Source: Mobilitalea sibirica (GTDB taxonomy: Bacteria > Bacillota > Clostridia > Lachnospirales > Lachnospiraceae). From it: DNA of 64,000 nucleotides. Below the pieces are notes generated by a model. It was not told the origin of the DNA and ran no database searches. It saw only the letters and a program-made list of their open reading frames with translations. Positions 28,810-36,520 of the stretch are shown here, one piece after another (positions within the stretch are counted from its first letter, which is position 1; each line of letters opens with the position of its first letter). The stretch lies in NCBI RefSeq assembly GCF_015999265.1, contig NZ_JAEAGR010000005.1:62001-126000 (forward strand). The letters are read 5' to 3'. Made by a program: the position numbers and the translations under genes.

Positions 28810-29145
28810 TACAATAGTAGAATTCGTTTATATAACCCTTTTCAATGATATGTACGCATATATAAGTTAATTATCAATTGATGATTACCTTGGTGTGGAG
28901 ATGGTGTTAAAATGTCAGCTTTCTTATATTTTGGGTTTTTATTGTCGCTTCTTATGGAATTTCATAAAAAAACTCTAGACTTATGAAAGGTTTTATGCGA
29001 AAATATGTTAAGTAAATAACAGACTTATTTGTTATTATTTACAATTATTAACTGGAATGTAGTTAATCTATTATGAAAGCATTGTTTTTACTATAGAAAA
29101 AAGAAACATGCTACACTAATGTAAACCGAAAGGAGTTTCAACAAC
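28810..29145 (+). other. Promoter region of the NifU-like/GGGtGRT pair, with a mini-ORF
   Basis: About 336 bases of AT-rich DNA. A 24-codon ORF starts at ATG 28912 (MSAFLYFGFLLSLLMEF..., ending 28986) with GGAGATGG upstream; it is hydrophobic and could be a leader peptide or chance. No known riboswitch motif was recognised. Confidence 0.4.
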
Positions 29146-29838
29146 ATGATTTATTCACATGAAGTACAAATGATGTGTCCCGTGAAACAGGGCGTAAACC
29201 ATGGCGCTGCACCTATTCCGGAAGAAGGAAAATGGGTAAAAGCAAAGGAAGTAACCGATATCTCCGGTTTAACCCATGGCGTAGGCTGGTGTGCACCTCA
29301 GCAGGGAACATGTAAATTAACCTTAAACGTTAAGGATGGTATTATCCAGGAAGCTTTAGTAGAAACGATTGGGTGCTCCGGCATGACTCATTCAGCTGCT
29401 ATGGCATCCGAGATTTTACCGGGTAGAACCATTCTCGAAGCTTTAAATACGGATTTAGTATGTGATGCAATTAATACAGCGATGAGAGAACTTTTCTTAC
29501 AAATCGCTTATGGTAGAACCCAGAGTGCTTTCTCTGAAGACGGTCTTCCGATTGGTGCAGGTCTTGAGGATTTAGGTAAGGGACTTCGCAGCCAGGTAGG
29601 TACCATGTATGGTACACTTGAAAAAGGACCCAGATATCTTGAGATGGCAGAGGGTTATGTAACCGGTATCGCTCTTGATGCTGATAATGAAATTATCGGT
29701 TATCAATTCGTGAGCCTTGGCAAAATGATGGACTTCATCAAAAAAGGTGATGATGCTAATACTGCATTAGAAAAATCCAAAGGCCAATACGGACGTGTGG
29801 CTGATGCTGTTAAAATCATTGATCCAAGACACGAATAG
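29146..29838 (+). CDS. NifU/IscU-like iron-sulfur scaffold family protein
   Basis: A 230-residue protein of the family annotated as iron-sulfur cluster assembly scaffold (IscU/NifU N-terminal like). Conserved Cys in GVGWCAPQQGTC and VETIGCSGMTHSAAMASE resemble the scaffold ligand sites, but the C-terminal half (about 140-230, GYVTGIALDADNEIIGYQFV) is not part of ordinary IscU. No cysteine desulfurase or other isc/suf gene is nearby. It is followed after 18 bases by the GGGtGRT gene, a recurrent pairing. AAAGGAG lies before the ATG. The two genes are rich in preferred codons, suggesting high expression. The true role is unknown. Confidence 0.8.
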   Translation: MIYSHEVQMMCPVKQGVNHGAAPIPEEGKWVKAKEVTDISGLTHGVGWCAPQQGTCKLTLNVKDGIIQEALVETIGCSGMTHSAAMASEILPGRTILEALNTDLVCDAINTAMRELFLQIAYGRTQSAFSEDGLPIGAGLEDLGKGLRSQVGTMYGTLEKGPRYLEMAEGYVTGIALDADNEIIGYQFVSLGKMMDFIKKGDDANTALEKSKGQYGRVADAVKIIDPRHE

Positions 29839-29856
29839 TAAAGGAGGATACATAAA

Positions 29857-30867
29857 ATGGCTTTATTTGAATCATATGAAAGAAGAATTAAACAGATTAA
29901 TGCTGTTTTAAACAGCTACGGTATCGCTTCTATTGAAGAAGCTGAGAAGATTACGAAGGATGCCGGTCTTGACGTATACAATCAGGTAAAAGGAATTCAA
30001 CCGATTGCTTTCGAGAATGCCAGCTGGGCATATGTTGTAGGTGCTGCGATTGCGATTAAAAAGGGAGCAAAAAAAGCAGCAGATGCAGCGGCAGCAATTG
30101 GAGAAGGTCTTCAGGCTTTCTGTATTCCGGGATCCGTTGCTGATCAGAGAAAGGTTGGCTTAGGTCATGGTAACCTGGGTAAGATGCTTTTAGAAGAGTC
30201 TACGGAATGTTTCTGCTTCTTGGCAGGTCATGAATCCTTTGCTGCTGCTGAGGGTGCAATCGGTATTGCTCAGTCAGCGAACAAGGTAAGAAAGAATCCT
30301 TTAAGAGTTATTTTAAACGGACTTGGTAAGGATGCTGCTCAGATTATCTCCCGTATCAATGGGTTTACCTATGTGGAAACAGACATGGATTACGCAACCG
30401 GTGAGGTTAAGGAAGTATTCCGTAAATCCTACTCCAACGGTCCCAGAGCTGCGGTTAACTGTTATGGTGCAAACGATGTAACAGAAGGTGTTGCAATTAT
30501 GCATAAGGAAAAAGTAGATGTTTCCATTACCGGTAACTCTACCAATCCTACCAGATTCCAGCATCCGGTTGCAGGTACCTATAAGAAGGAATGCGTTGAG
30601 CAGAATAAGAAATATTTCTCCGTTGCTTCCGGTGGCGGTACCGGTAGAACCCTTCATCCGGACAACATGGCAGCAGGTCCTGCTTCTTACGGTATGACCG
30701 ATACTATGGGAAGAATGCACTCTGATGCTCAGTTTGCAGGTTCCTCATCTGTTCCGGCTCACGTTGAAATGATGGGTCTGATCGGTATGGGTAATAACCC
30801 TATGGTTGGTGCTACGGTTGCAGTAGCAGTTGCTATACAGGAAGCTGCTGATGCAGGAAAGTTCTAA
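29857..30867 (+). CDS. GGGtGRT family protein (unknown function)
   Basis: A 336-residue protein named for its motif, seen here as SGGGTGRTLHPDNMAAGP near residues 254-271, a glycine-rich loop that looks suited to nucleotide or phosphate binding. Other marked stretches are AAAIGEGLQAFCIPGSV, GLGHGNLGKMLLEESTECFCFLAGHE with paired Cys, and VSITGNSTNPTRFQHPVAGTYKKE. There is no signal peptide or membrane segment. The family is known as conserved but uncharacterised and travels with the NifU-like gene just upstream (18-base gap, AAAGGAGG site), so the pair is almost surely co-translated. A bidirectional terminator follows. Confidence 0.88.
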   Translation: MALFESYERRIKQINAVLNSYGIASIEEAEKITKDAGLDVYNQVKGIQPIAFENASWAYVVGAAIAIKKGAKKAADAAAAIGEGLQAFCIPGSVADQRKVGLGHGNLGKMLLEESTECFCFLAGHESFAAAEGAIGIAQSANKVRKNPLRVILNGLGKDAAQIISRINGFTYVETDMDYATGEVKEVFRKSYSNGPRAAVNCYGANDVTEGVAIMHKEKVDVSITGNSTNPTRFQHPVAGTYKKECVEQNKKYFSVASGGGTGRTLHPDNMAAGPASYGMTDTMGRMHSDAQFAGSSSVPAHVEMMGLIGMGNNPMVGATVAVAVAIQEAADAGKF

Positions 30868-30921
30868 GAAATGGCTTAAATAGGCTATATATGCAATCGT
30901 ATGAATAGCTATAATTTATAA

Positions 30922-30967
30922 AAAACGGCGTATTGTTCGGTGGTTCCGAAATCTACGCCGTTTTTTT
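30922..30967. terminator. Bidirectional terminator
   Basis: AAAACGGCGTA (30922-30932) pairs with TACGCCGTTTT, with A runs on one side and T runs on the other. It serves the GGGtGRT gene on the plus strand and the lipoprotein gene on the minus strand. Confidence 0.92.
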
Positions 30968-30979
30968 GTATAAAGTTAA

Positions 30980-31912
30980 CTACCAATTCGCATCTAACCA
31001 TGTTTTCCATTCGTTATTAATCTTTTTCCATATAATAATATACTTTCCTGTAAATCCTACATCCCATTCGCCAATCTCATATGCCAAATCTGATTGGACT
31101 AAAGCAACTTTATCTGCCGTAAGATTCATTGTAAAAGATTCTGCATTCATATAAGAGTATTCCCTTGCTAAGTTTTCATACCCTTGAAACAATCTTCTAC
31201 CACCATAATAGACAAAATCTTCTGAGTAGACTCCCTCCACAAGATTTACTGAGGAGTGTTCATTTGCCAACCTTATCCATGTTTCTCTAATGCTATCAAT
31301 TTCTGACTCATAATTTAATTGATTTTCCTTTTTAGCAATAGCGTCTATTTCACGAAACCAAATACCGTCTTCATTTAACCAAGCAACAAGGTATTGATAT
31401 TCGTCGCCACCATTTGTTGAAAAGTGACCTATTTCGTATGTCACTGACGAGTTTTCTTCAAGCTGTACACGGTGCTCCACAGTAAAGTTTTGAATTTTTG
31501 ATGATTTTGCCATATCCTTGTAATAGTTAATAATAGCATCTGAGTCCTGTAAGATGCATTCTTTTTCGGGGAAAAATAATGATGTTGAGGTATAAAATTC
31601 ACCAAAACTTCCCTCCGTAGAGTTGAAAGTTTCAATCCATTCTTTGTTTCTGGTGTCTATTTCAGGTAAAACCATAGTATCAGAATTGTATATTAACCTT
31701 GGTTCTAAAATATCTTGTTTGATTTCTTCTGTTATTTCCGGTTCTTTACCTGAGTTTTCATTTTTTTCCATAGCTTTATCATTTCCTACATCTTTTAAGA
31801 CTGTTGAAGTGTCCGACTCATTCTCTGAAGCATCATTATCTCTTTGACTGCAACCGAAAAGCATAATAACTGATATAATCATAAGTAATCGAAACAACCG
31901 TCTATTTGACAT
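30980..31912 (-). CDS. Lipoprotein with two NTF2/SnoaL-like domains
   Basis: A 310-residue predicted surface lipoprotein. The signal MSNRRLFRLLMIISVIMLFGC ends in the lipobox LFGC near Cys21, followed by an acidic Ser/Glu linker to about residue 70. Two similar stretches follow (about 85-190 and 195-310), each with a helix containing Trp, then a loop and strands ending in YQYLVAWLNEDGIWFREI or YIIIWKKINNEWKTWLDANW. This is the SnoaL/DUF4440-type NTF2 fold; domain assignment is by pattern and no enzyme function is implied. It lies 57 bases downstream of the merR-like gene on the same strand, so the two may share a transcript. Confidence 0.7.
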   Translation of the reverse strand: MSNRRLFRLLMIISVIMLFGCSQRDNDASENESDTSTVLKDVGNDKAMEKNENSGKEPEITEEIKQDILEPRLIYNSDTMVLPEIDTRNKEWIETFNSTEGSFGEFYTSTSLFFPEKECILQDSDAIINYYKDMAKSSKIQNFTVEHRVQLEENSSVTYEIGHFSTNGGDEYQYLVAWLNEDGIWFREIDAIAKKENQLNYESEIDSIRETWIRLANEHSSVNLVEGVYSEDFVYYGGRRLFQGYENLAREYSYMNAESFTMNLTADKVALVQSDLAYEIGEWDVGFTGKYIIIWKKINNEWKTWLDANW

Positions 31913-31969
31913 AATAGCCCTCCTTAGTGTTTTTATACCATGATTATAAAGTCTATAGTAACAATAGAG

Positions 31970-32800
31970 TCAACACCTTTTTATAGGGAATTGTACTTCG
32001 GTAATATAGTTTTTTGGAAATTTTGTATTCATAAAGCTGTTAATGTATACCTCTACTCCCGGTCCTGTAATTTGAAACCCCTTTTCTTTTATCCATTCCA
32101 CTAAAACGCTACATTGTCCTTCATAGGTGCCCTTAAATATACCGGTGGCATATAATCCCTCTTTAATGACACGAATAAAATCTTTATGAACAATATCTGT
32201 TTTAATAGGAATACAGGTTTCAAAATCACAATTAAGTGGATTGAAGTTATTTAAAAAGTCATGATATATGGCAATTCTGCTCCCCGTTGCTTCTAGTCCT
32301 TCCCTTTTCAGTAGGTTATCTAGATCAAAATATCGTTTGACGATCTGATCATGGCTACAGCTTGACATATATCTGGTATATGCAACCGTGCGTTTAGGTA
32401 TCTCTTTTATTTCTATTGAATTTATAAAGTCAGATATGGTATCCGCAGCTCTATCCTGCAATTTCAAATTCTCAAGGCGATAATTAATCCGACTAAGTAT
32501 TGTATTTGTAGCTTTAAGCTTATCAAGGTATTCTTCACGTTTTTTTTCAAGTATATATGTAATATCCGTATAATTTTCTTTATACAAGCAATCTTTAATC
32601 TCCTCCAGTGAAAGTCCGGTATCCTTCATGTCAATAATAATTCGTAGATTTTTAATATCTGCATCTGTATAATAGCGATAATTACTTAACCTATCAACAT
32701 AGGAAGGTTTTATTAGGTTGATTTTGTCATAATAACGAAGTGTTTGAATAGAGATCGAACAGATTGATGCTATTTGACCAATTGAATAATATTGCTGCAT
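31970..32800 (-). CDS. MerR-family regulator with GyrI-like effector domain
   Basis: A 276-residue regulator. The N-terminal winged helix (YYSIGQIASICSISIQTLRY, then NYRYYTDADIKNLR) is typical of BmrR/BltR/TipA-type MerR proteins, followed by a dimer coiled coil (about 75-115). The C-terminal GyrI-like domain (about 130-276) is of the kind that binds bulky cationic drugs. It is transcribed divergently from an MFS efflux gene, with a strong promoter in the gap. This suggests drug-induced control of that pump, as in the BmrR and BltR systems; the inducer is unknown. AGGAGG lies before the start. Confidence 0.9.
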   Translation of the reverse strand: MQQYYSIGQIASICSISIQTLRYYDKINLIKPSYVDRLSNYRYYTDADIKNLRIIIDMKDTGLSLEEIKDCLYKENYTDITYILEKKREEYLDKLKATNTILSRINYRLENLKLQDRAADTISDFINSIEIKEIPKRTVAYTRYMSSCSHDQIVKRYFDLDNLLKREGLEATGSRIAIYHDFLNNFNPLNCDFETCIPIKTDIVHKDFIRVIKEGLYATGIFKGTYEGQCSVLVEWIKEKGFQITGPGVEVYINSFMNTKFPKNYITEVQFPIKRC

Positions 32801-33008
32801 CCTTTAATTCCTCCTCTCAGATATATCTATTATAATGAGATATTATGTTTTTGTCTATGAATGTTACAGCAACAAGCAATATAATGTATCTGTATTGCAT
32901 TCTTATATACAATGATATTTGTCAATGTAGAAATAAGAAAACAGTTATATTTGTGCATAAAAGAGATAACTTTAATTTATAGATACTAACTTTCAGTATA
33001 GTTAACAA

Positions 33009-33037
33009 TTGACAAAAATATAACTTATCAGTAGAAT
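33009..33037 (+). promoter_or_regulatory. Promoter of the MFS transporter gene
   Basis: TTGACA (33009-33014), a 17-bp spacer and TAGAAT (33032-33037). The spacer is of normal length rather than the 19 bp of many MerR-activated promoters. An in-frame ATG at 33036 lies inside the -10 element, which rules it out as the start. Confidence 0.75.
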
Positions 33038-33083
33038 GGCTTTACATATTAATATTGTCGATGAGGACAGAAAAGAGGTATTC

Positions 33084-34340
33084 ATGATTAAGCTTAGAAT
33101 AATTGATACTTATAAGGGTCTTCCTAAAAATATGTATATCATGTTTATAGCTACCATTATTAACAGATTTGGCGATTTCGTGATGCCTTTTTTAACAATG
33201 TATCTTACGATTAAGATAGGTCTTTCTGTAGGGGTTGCGGGAGTGATTGTAATGATTACCTCACTTATGGGTATTCCGTCCTCCTTATTGGGTGGAAAGC
33301 TTGCAGATGAGGTAGGAAGAAAAAAGATTTATATCATATCGCAAGGGGGAGCAGCCTTAACCCTTCTTCCTTGTGCTTTTCTAACGAATCCTATTCTAAT
33401 TGTAATATCTCTTATGATTTCTACATTTTTACGAGGAGCTGCAAGACCATCGATGAGTGCGATGATAACCGATATGCTTCCACCTAATCAAAGACAGCAG
33501 GGTTTTTCACTTCAATATTTGGGCATTAACGTAGGCGTAGCACTGGGACCTATCGTAGCCGGTTTTTTGTTTCATAATCTTTTGCCATTGCTCTTTATTG
33601 GTGATGCATTAACATCCATTATTGCTTTATTTCTGATATGGAAAAATGTTAAGGAAGTAGAACCCGAACATCTGCAGGAGACAATATATAGTGAGAAGGA
33701 AAAAGAAGAAAAAGGGAGCACGATATGTGCATTAATTAAAAGACCACAGATTACATTCTTTTTAATCGTTTATTTATTTTATAGTTTTGTCTATACACAA
33801 CATAGTTTTTCGCTTCCATTAACGGCAGACTTGGTATTTGGAGAAGCAGGAGCGAGTCGCTTCGGACTATTAATGAGTATTAATGCTTTTACAGTATTAT
33901 TCTGTACTGTAGCAGTCACTACAGTTACAAAGAATCTTAAACCGATCATTAACATAACAATAGCCGGCATTTTTTATGCAATTGGATTTGGAATGCTGAG
34001 TTTTATTCAAAGTTATCCAATGTTCATATTATCAACAATTATATGGACCTTAGGAGAGATACTGGTTGTAACGAACTTTGGGGTATATATGGCGGAGAAC
34101 AGCCCCAGTAATTTCAGGGCCAGGTTTAGTGCCGTAGGTTCCTTAAGCTGGTCCATAGGAGGAGCATTGGGAACCTCCATAGCAGGAAGTTTTATTGAAC
34201 TCAACGGCTTAAAATCTATATGGTTACTAAGCATTATACTATCTTTATTCGGTGCCGCCGGAATGTATGGGATATATATGACAGGTGTGAGAAGAAAGAT
34301 AATTCGTACGACAGAAGAACTAAAAAAAACAGAAGTATAA
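33084..34340 (+). CDS. MFS multidrug-type transporter
   Basis: A 418-residue major facilitator with about 12 predicted membrane helices. The loop motif between helices 2 and 3 reads GGKLADEVGRKKIY, the classical MFS signature A, and GINVGVALGPIVAGF is like motif C of drug/proton antiporters. The central cytoplasmic loop (about 198-220) is charged. I start at ATG 33084 because AGAGG lies upstream and the earlier ATG overlaps the promoter. It is divergent from the MerR/GyrI-like regulator, supporting an efflux role. A large structured repeat follows. Confidence 0.9.
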   Translation: MIKLRIIDTYKGLPKNMYIMFIATIINRFGDFVMPFLTMYLTIKIGLSVGVAGVIVMITSLMGIPSSLLGGKLADEVGRKKIYIISQGGAALTLLPCAFLTNPILIVISLMISTFLRGAARPSMSAMITDMLPPNQRQQGFSLQYLGINVGVALGPIVAGFLFHNLLPLLFIGDALTSIIALFLIWKNVKEVEPEHLQETIYSEKEKEEKGSTICALIKRPQITFFLIVYLFYSFVYTQHSFSLPLTADLVFGEAGASRFGLLMSINAFTVLFCTVAVTTVTKNLKPIINITIAGIFYAIGFGMLSFIQSYPMFILSTIIWTLGEILVVTNFGVYMAENSPSNFRARFSAVGSLSWSIGGALGTSIAGSFIELNGLKSIWLLSIILSLFGAAGMYGIYMTGVRRKIIRTTEELKKTEV

Positions 34341-34432
34341 TCTGAACACTATATCCATACAAAGGACATAACTATTACTTATTAATTTTGTCTTATACTT
34401 GTTACGTTACAGGATTTATAAATAAAACTAAA

Positions 34433-34525
34433 ATACGGGTGATACAAAAATCAAATGTAATTATTCAGTAGATAATTATATCTACTGAATGAAACATAGA
34501 ATTTTCGTATCACCCGTATCATTTT
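34433..34525 (+). repeat. Nested inverted repeat downstream of the MFS gene
   Basis: An outer 13-bp perfect arm pair (34433-34445, ATACGGGTGATAC, with 34507-34519) extends inward with one mismatch. An inner perfect palindrome, ATTCAGTAGATA/TATCTACTGAAT, spans 34463-34490. A six-T run follows, so it can terminate transcription of the MFS gene. Its size is also compatible with a small palindromic repeat element. Confidence 0.75.
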
Positions 34526-34606
34526 TTGGTAATTCTAAAACAATATTATGTGTTATCTGTCATGCCGATTAAAAGAAAATAAAGTTAATATTTTGCTTTG
34601 CAGTTT

Positions 34607-34786
34607 TTATCTTGATGTTTGATTTATTCTGGTATCCTCGGCATCCGCCTCTTTAACAATATCGTCTAAAACATTAATTAGGTCATGGATTGTATATAAT
34701 TGTACATCCCGTTCTAAAATAACATTTTTAAGATCGATGGAAAGAGTTTCAAACTTTTCTCTAATTTCAGGAGCTACATAAGACAT
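34607..34786 (-). CDS. Small conserved-looking protein, 59 residues
   Basis: A short gene that I found by translating the gap between the MFS transporter and Hsp20. It begins MSYVAPEIREKFETLSIDLK and ends DAEDTRINQTSR. GAGGTGATAAT lies just before the ATG. The protein is soluble, acidic and probably all-helical (YTIHDLINVLDDIVKEA), with no Cys, signal or membrane segment. I do not recognise the family. The good ribosome site and balanced codon use support a real gene. Confidence 0.7.
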   Translation of the reverse strand: MSYVAPEIREKFETLSIDLKNVILERDVQLYTIHDLINVLDDIVKEADAEDTRINQTSR

Positions 34787-35005
34787 ATTATCACCTCGAA
34801 GGTAGTGTAGCCAATTATGACTCTAGATATGTAATATACTTACTATAATCTTTCTGTATATTGGATTTTTCGTAACAAACAAAGGAAGCAGTTAATTGAT
34901 ACAAACATTATGCTTTTTTATCTAATGGATCGTTAATATCGTTAGTTCTATCTATACATTTTATATTTTTTTTATAAAAATTTTATAAATAATATATTGA
35001 ATATC

Positions 35006-35026
35006 TGTTATATATCATGTATAACA
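35006..35026 (+). promoter_or_regulatory. Palindromic site upstream of hsp20
   Basis: TGTTATA-tatcatg-TATAACA, seven-base arms with a seven-base spacer, 50 bases before the Hsp20 start. It is not CIRCE (TTAGCACTC-N9-GAGTGCTAA), so it may mark another regulator. AT-rich palindromes can arise by chance. Confidence 0.35.
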
Positions 35027-35076
35027 TATATTACAAGAGAAACAAAAAACCTATAATTTAAAAAGGAGTGATTTAT

Positions 35077-35490
35077 ATGTTAAGACCTACAATATTTGAA
35101 CCTTCAGGACCATTATTTTTTGACAGAGTATTTCATGACTTCTTTGGCAATGGATTAAACCACTTTGATAACTTCAATACAGATGTAATTGATAAGGGTG
35201 ATAGCTATCAGCTACAGGCTGAATTACCGGGATTTAAAAAGGATGAGATTAATATTGATATTGATCATGATAATTTAACAATATCTGCGACCCATAGTGA
35301 AGAAAAGAAGGTAAATAAAAACAATTATGTTAGACAGGAGAGACGTTATAATTCATACTGTAGAAGCTTCCATATTCCCGGAATCAAAAAGGATGAAATC
35401 TCGGCGTCTTATAATGATGGAGTATTAGAGATTCATTTACCGAAAGAAAATGCTCAAGTCGTGGAAACAAAAAGAATAGAGATTAAATAA
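35077..35490 (+). CDS. Small heat shock protein, Hsp20/alpha-crystallin family
   Basis: A 137-residue holdase chaperone that keeps unfolding proteins soluble until refolded. The alpha-crystallin domain (about 33-125) reads DVIDKGDSYQLQAELPGFKK, then NLTISATHSEE, with the hallmark DGVLEIHLPKE near the end; the short C-terminal VVETKRIEIK carries an IXI-like element (IEI). The N-terminal Phe-rich region is normal for the family. The true start is ATG 35077, eight bases after AAAGGAGTG; the GTG at 35068 overlaps that site. The gene is monocistronic, with a terminator at 35534. Confidence 0.95.
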   Translation: MLRPTIFEPSGPLFFDRVFHDFFGNGLNHFDNFNTDVIDKGDSYQLQAELPGFKKDEINIDIDHDNLTISATHSEEKKVNKNNYVRQERRYNSYCRSFHIPGIKKDEISASYNDGVLEIHLPKENAQVVETKRIEIK

Positions 35491-35533
35491 AGTACTACAT
35501 TTTGCTCGATTAACTTAATTGTTTCTAAATCTT

Positions 35534-35578
35534 AGGGACAGTTGAAAAATGAATTAATTTTTCAACTGTCCCTTTGTT
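35534..35578 (+). terminator. Terminator of hsp20
   Basis: A 16-bp perfect stem (35534-35549, AGGGACAGTTGAAAAA, with 35558-35573) followed by TTTG. Confidence 0.88.
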
Positions 35579-35828
35579 ATGTTATAGGATTAGGATGTTA
35601 TAAAAATCAAACAAATATCATACGTATATTTTTCGCAATATTAGTTATTGAATTAGTGATACAAACATAGTTTATTCGAAACACGCTCTCGCTTGAATGA
35701 AGTACGTCGTCTATTGTGATTTGTAATAACACTGTTATAACAACGTTAAATTTTATGATGGTTCTGCACAGGAATGGGTAAAATACTACGATATGGAACT
35801 TAATTAATATAAAATATAGAGTAGGGCA

Positions 35829-35915
35829 AGGCTGTCCCGGGTGAAATGCACCGCCTAATTTATTCACTGGATCTACAGGATATAATTTTGGGGTGTACTT
35901 CGCCCGGAACAGCCT
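35829..35915. repeat. Imperfect 24-bp inverted repeat, unexplained structured element
   Basis: Arms 35829-35852 (AGGCTGTCCCGGGTGAAATG...) and 35892-35915 pair over 24 positions with four differences, several of them G-T compatible. GC is much higher than in the flanks. It lies in the 360-base gap between the hsp20 terminator and the end of a small minus-strand gene. No T run marks it as an ordinary terminator on either strand. Confidence 0.6.
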
Positions 35916-35937
35916 TAGTGTTACTCTAATACGTGAG

Positions 35938-36186
35938 TTATATATTATAAGGAGGACAGCTTTTGCTGTCATGTAATATTTTTATGCCTATGGTTAAATG
36001 GTCAATAAATCGCTCCATTTCTTCTTCTGAATGGAACTCTCTAAGATGATTTTTTACTTCATCTCTGGTAGCACCGTCAAGCTGGTCTAGACGGCTTTCA
36101 ATTCTGGGATTGTGAGATATGAAAAATTGTGCCGGGTCGAGGCCGGAAAAAGCTCCACTTTCAGCAAATCCATTAAAATCAAGCAT
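35938..36186 (-). CDS. Small protein of unknown function, 82 residues
   Basis: The frame is open further upstream, but the part before residue 1 of this call looks non-coding. The protein begins MLDFNGFAESGAFSG and continues LDPAQFFISHNPRIESRLDQ. The second half (REFHSEEEMERFIDHLTIGI) is charged and helical, and the end KSCPPYNI carries the only Cys. AAAGGT lies eight bases before ATG 36186. It is soluble, with no signal peptide. Its neighbour on the same strand upstream is the isomerase-family gene, separated by a terminator, so it is probably expressed alone. Confidence 0.6.
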   Translation of the reverse strand: MLDFNGFAESGAFSGLDPAQFFISHNPRIESRLDQLDGATRDEVKNHLREFHSEEEMERFIDHLTIGIKILHDSKSCPPYNI

Positions 36187-36384
36187 AGGTTCATACCTTT
36201 CATTGAATATATGAATTAGGATTGCAACTTTGATGATAAAAGTACCATACTGTAATCTAATTATTCGCTGATTGGGAAATAAGTATGCATCTGTTTTAAT
36301 AAAAAAATATGTAAATATAGGTAAAGTAAAATTTCGGGTGTTTATAAAATATTTCACTTGTACTGTTTAATACATAATACCATT

Positions 36385-36443
36385 GAAATAAAAACTCTCC
36401 AATCATTAACGGCATGTAAACCGAATGTTTATGATTGGAGAGT
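36385..36443 (-). terminator. Terminator of the isomerase-family gene
   Basis: A 13-bp perfect stem (36394-36406 with 36431-36443, ATGATTGGAGAGT) followed on the minus strand by a T-rich run. Confidence 0.85.
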
Positions 36444-36520
36444 AAATTAATAAAATTTCTGATCTAAGAAATTATTGATAATCACTTTATTTGTGTTTTC
36501 TGCCTTCGACACGACACATA

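Noticed and set aside
33036-33083. Sixteen extra N-terminal residues of the MFS protein
   Set aside because: The upstream ATG lies within the -10 element of the promoter, so it cannot be in the main transcript.
34981-35076. CIRCE element before hsp20
   Set aside because: The palindrome there is TGTTATA-N7-TATAACA, not the CIRCE consensus.
35607-35972. 121-codon minus-strand frame after hsp20
   Set aside because: It crosses the inverted repeat at 35829-35915 and overlaps the better-supported 82-residue gene; no ribosome site and poor composition.
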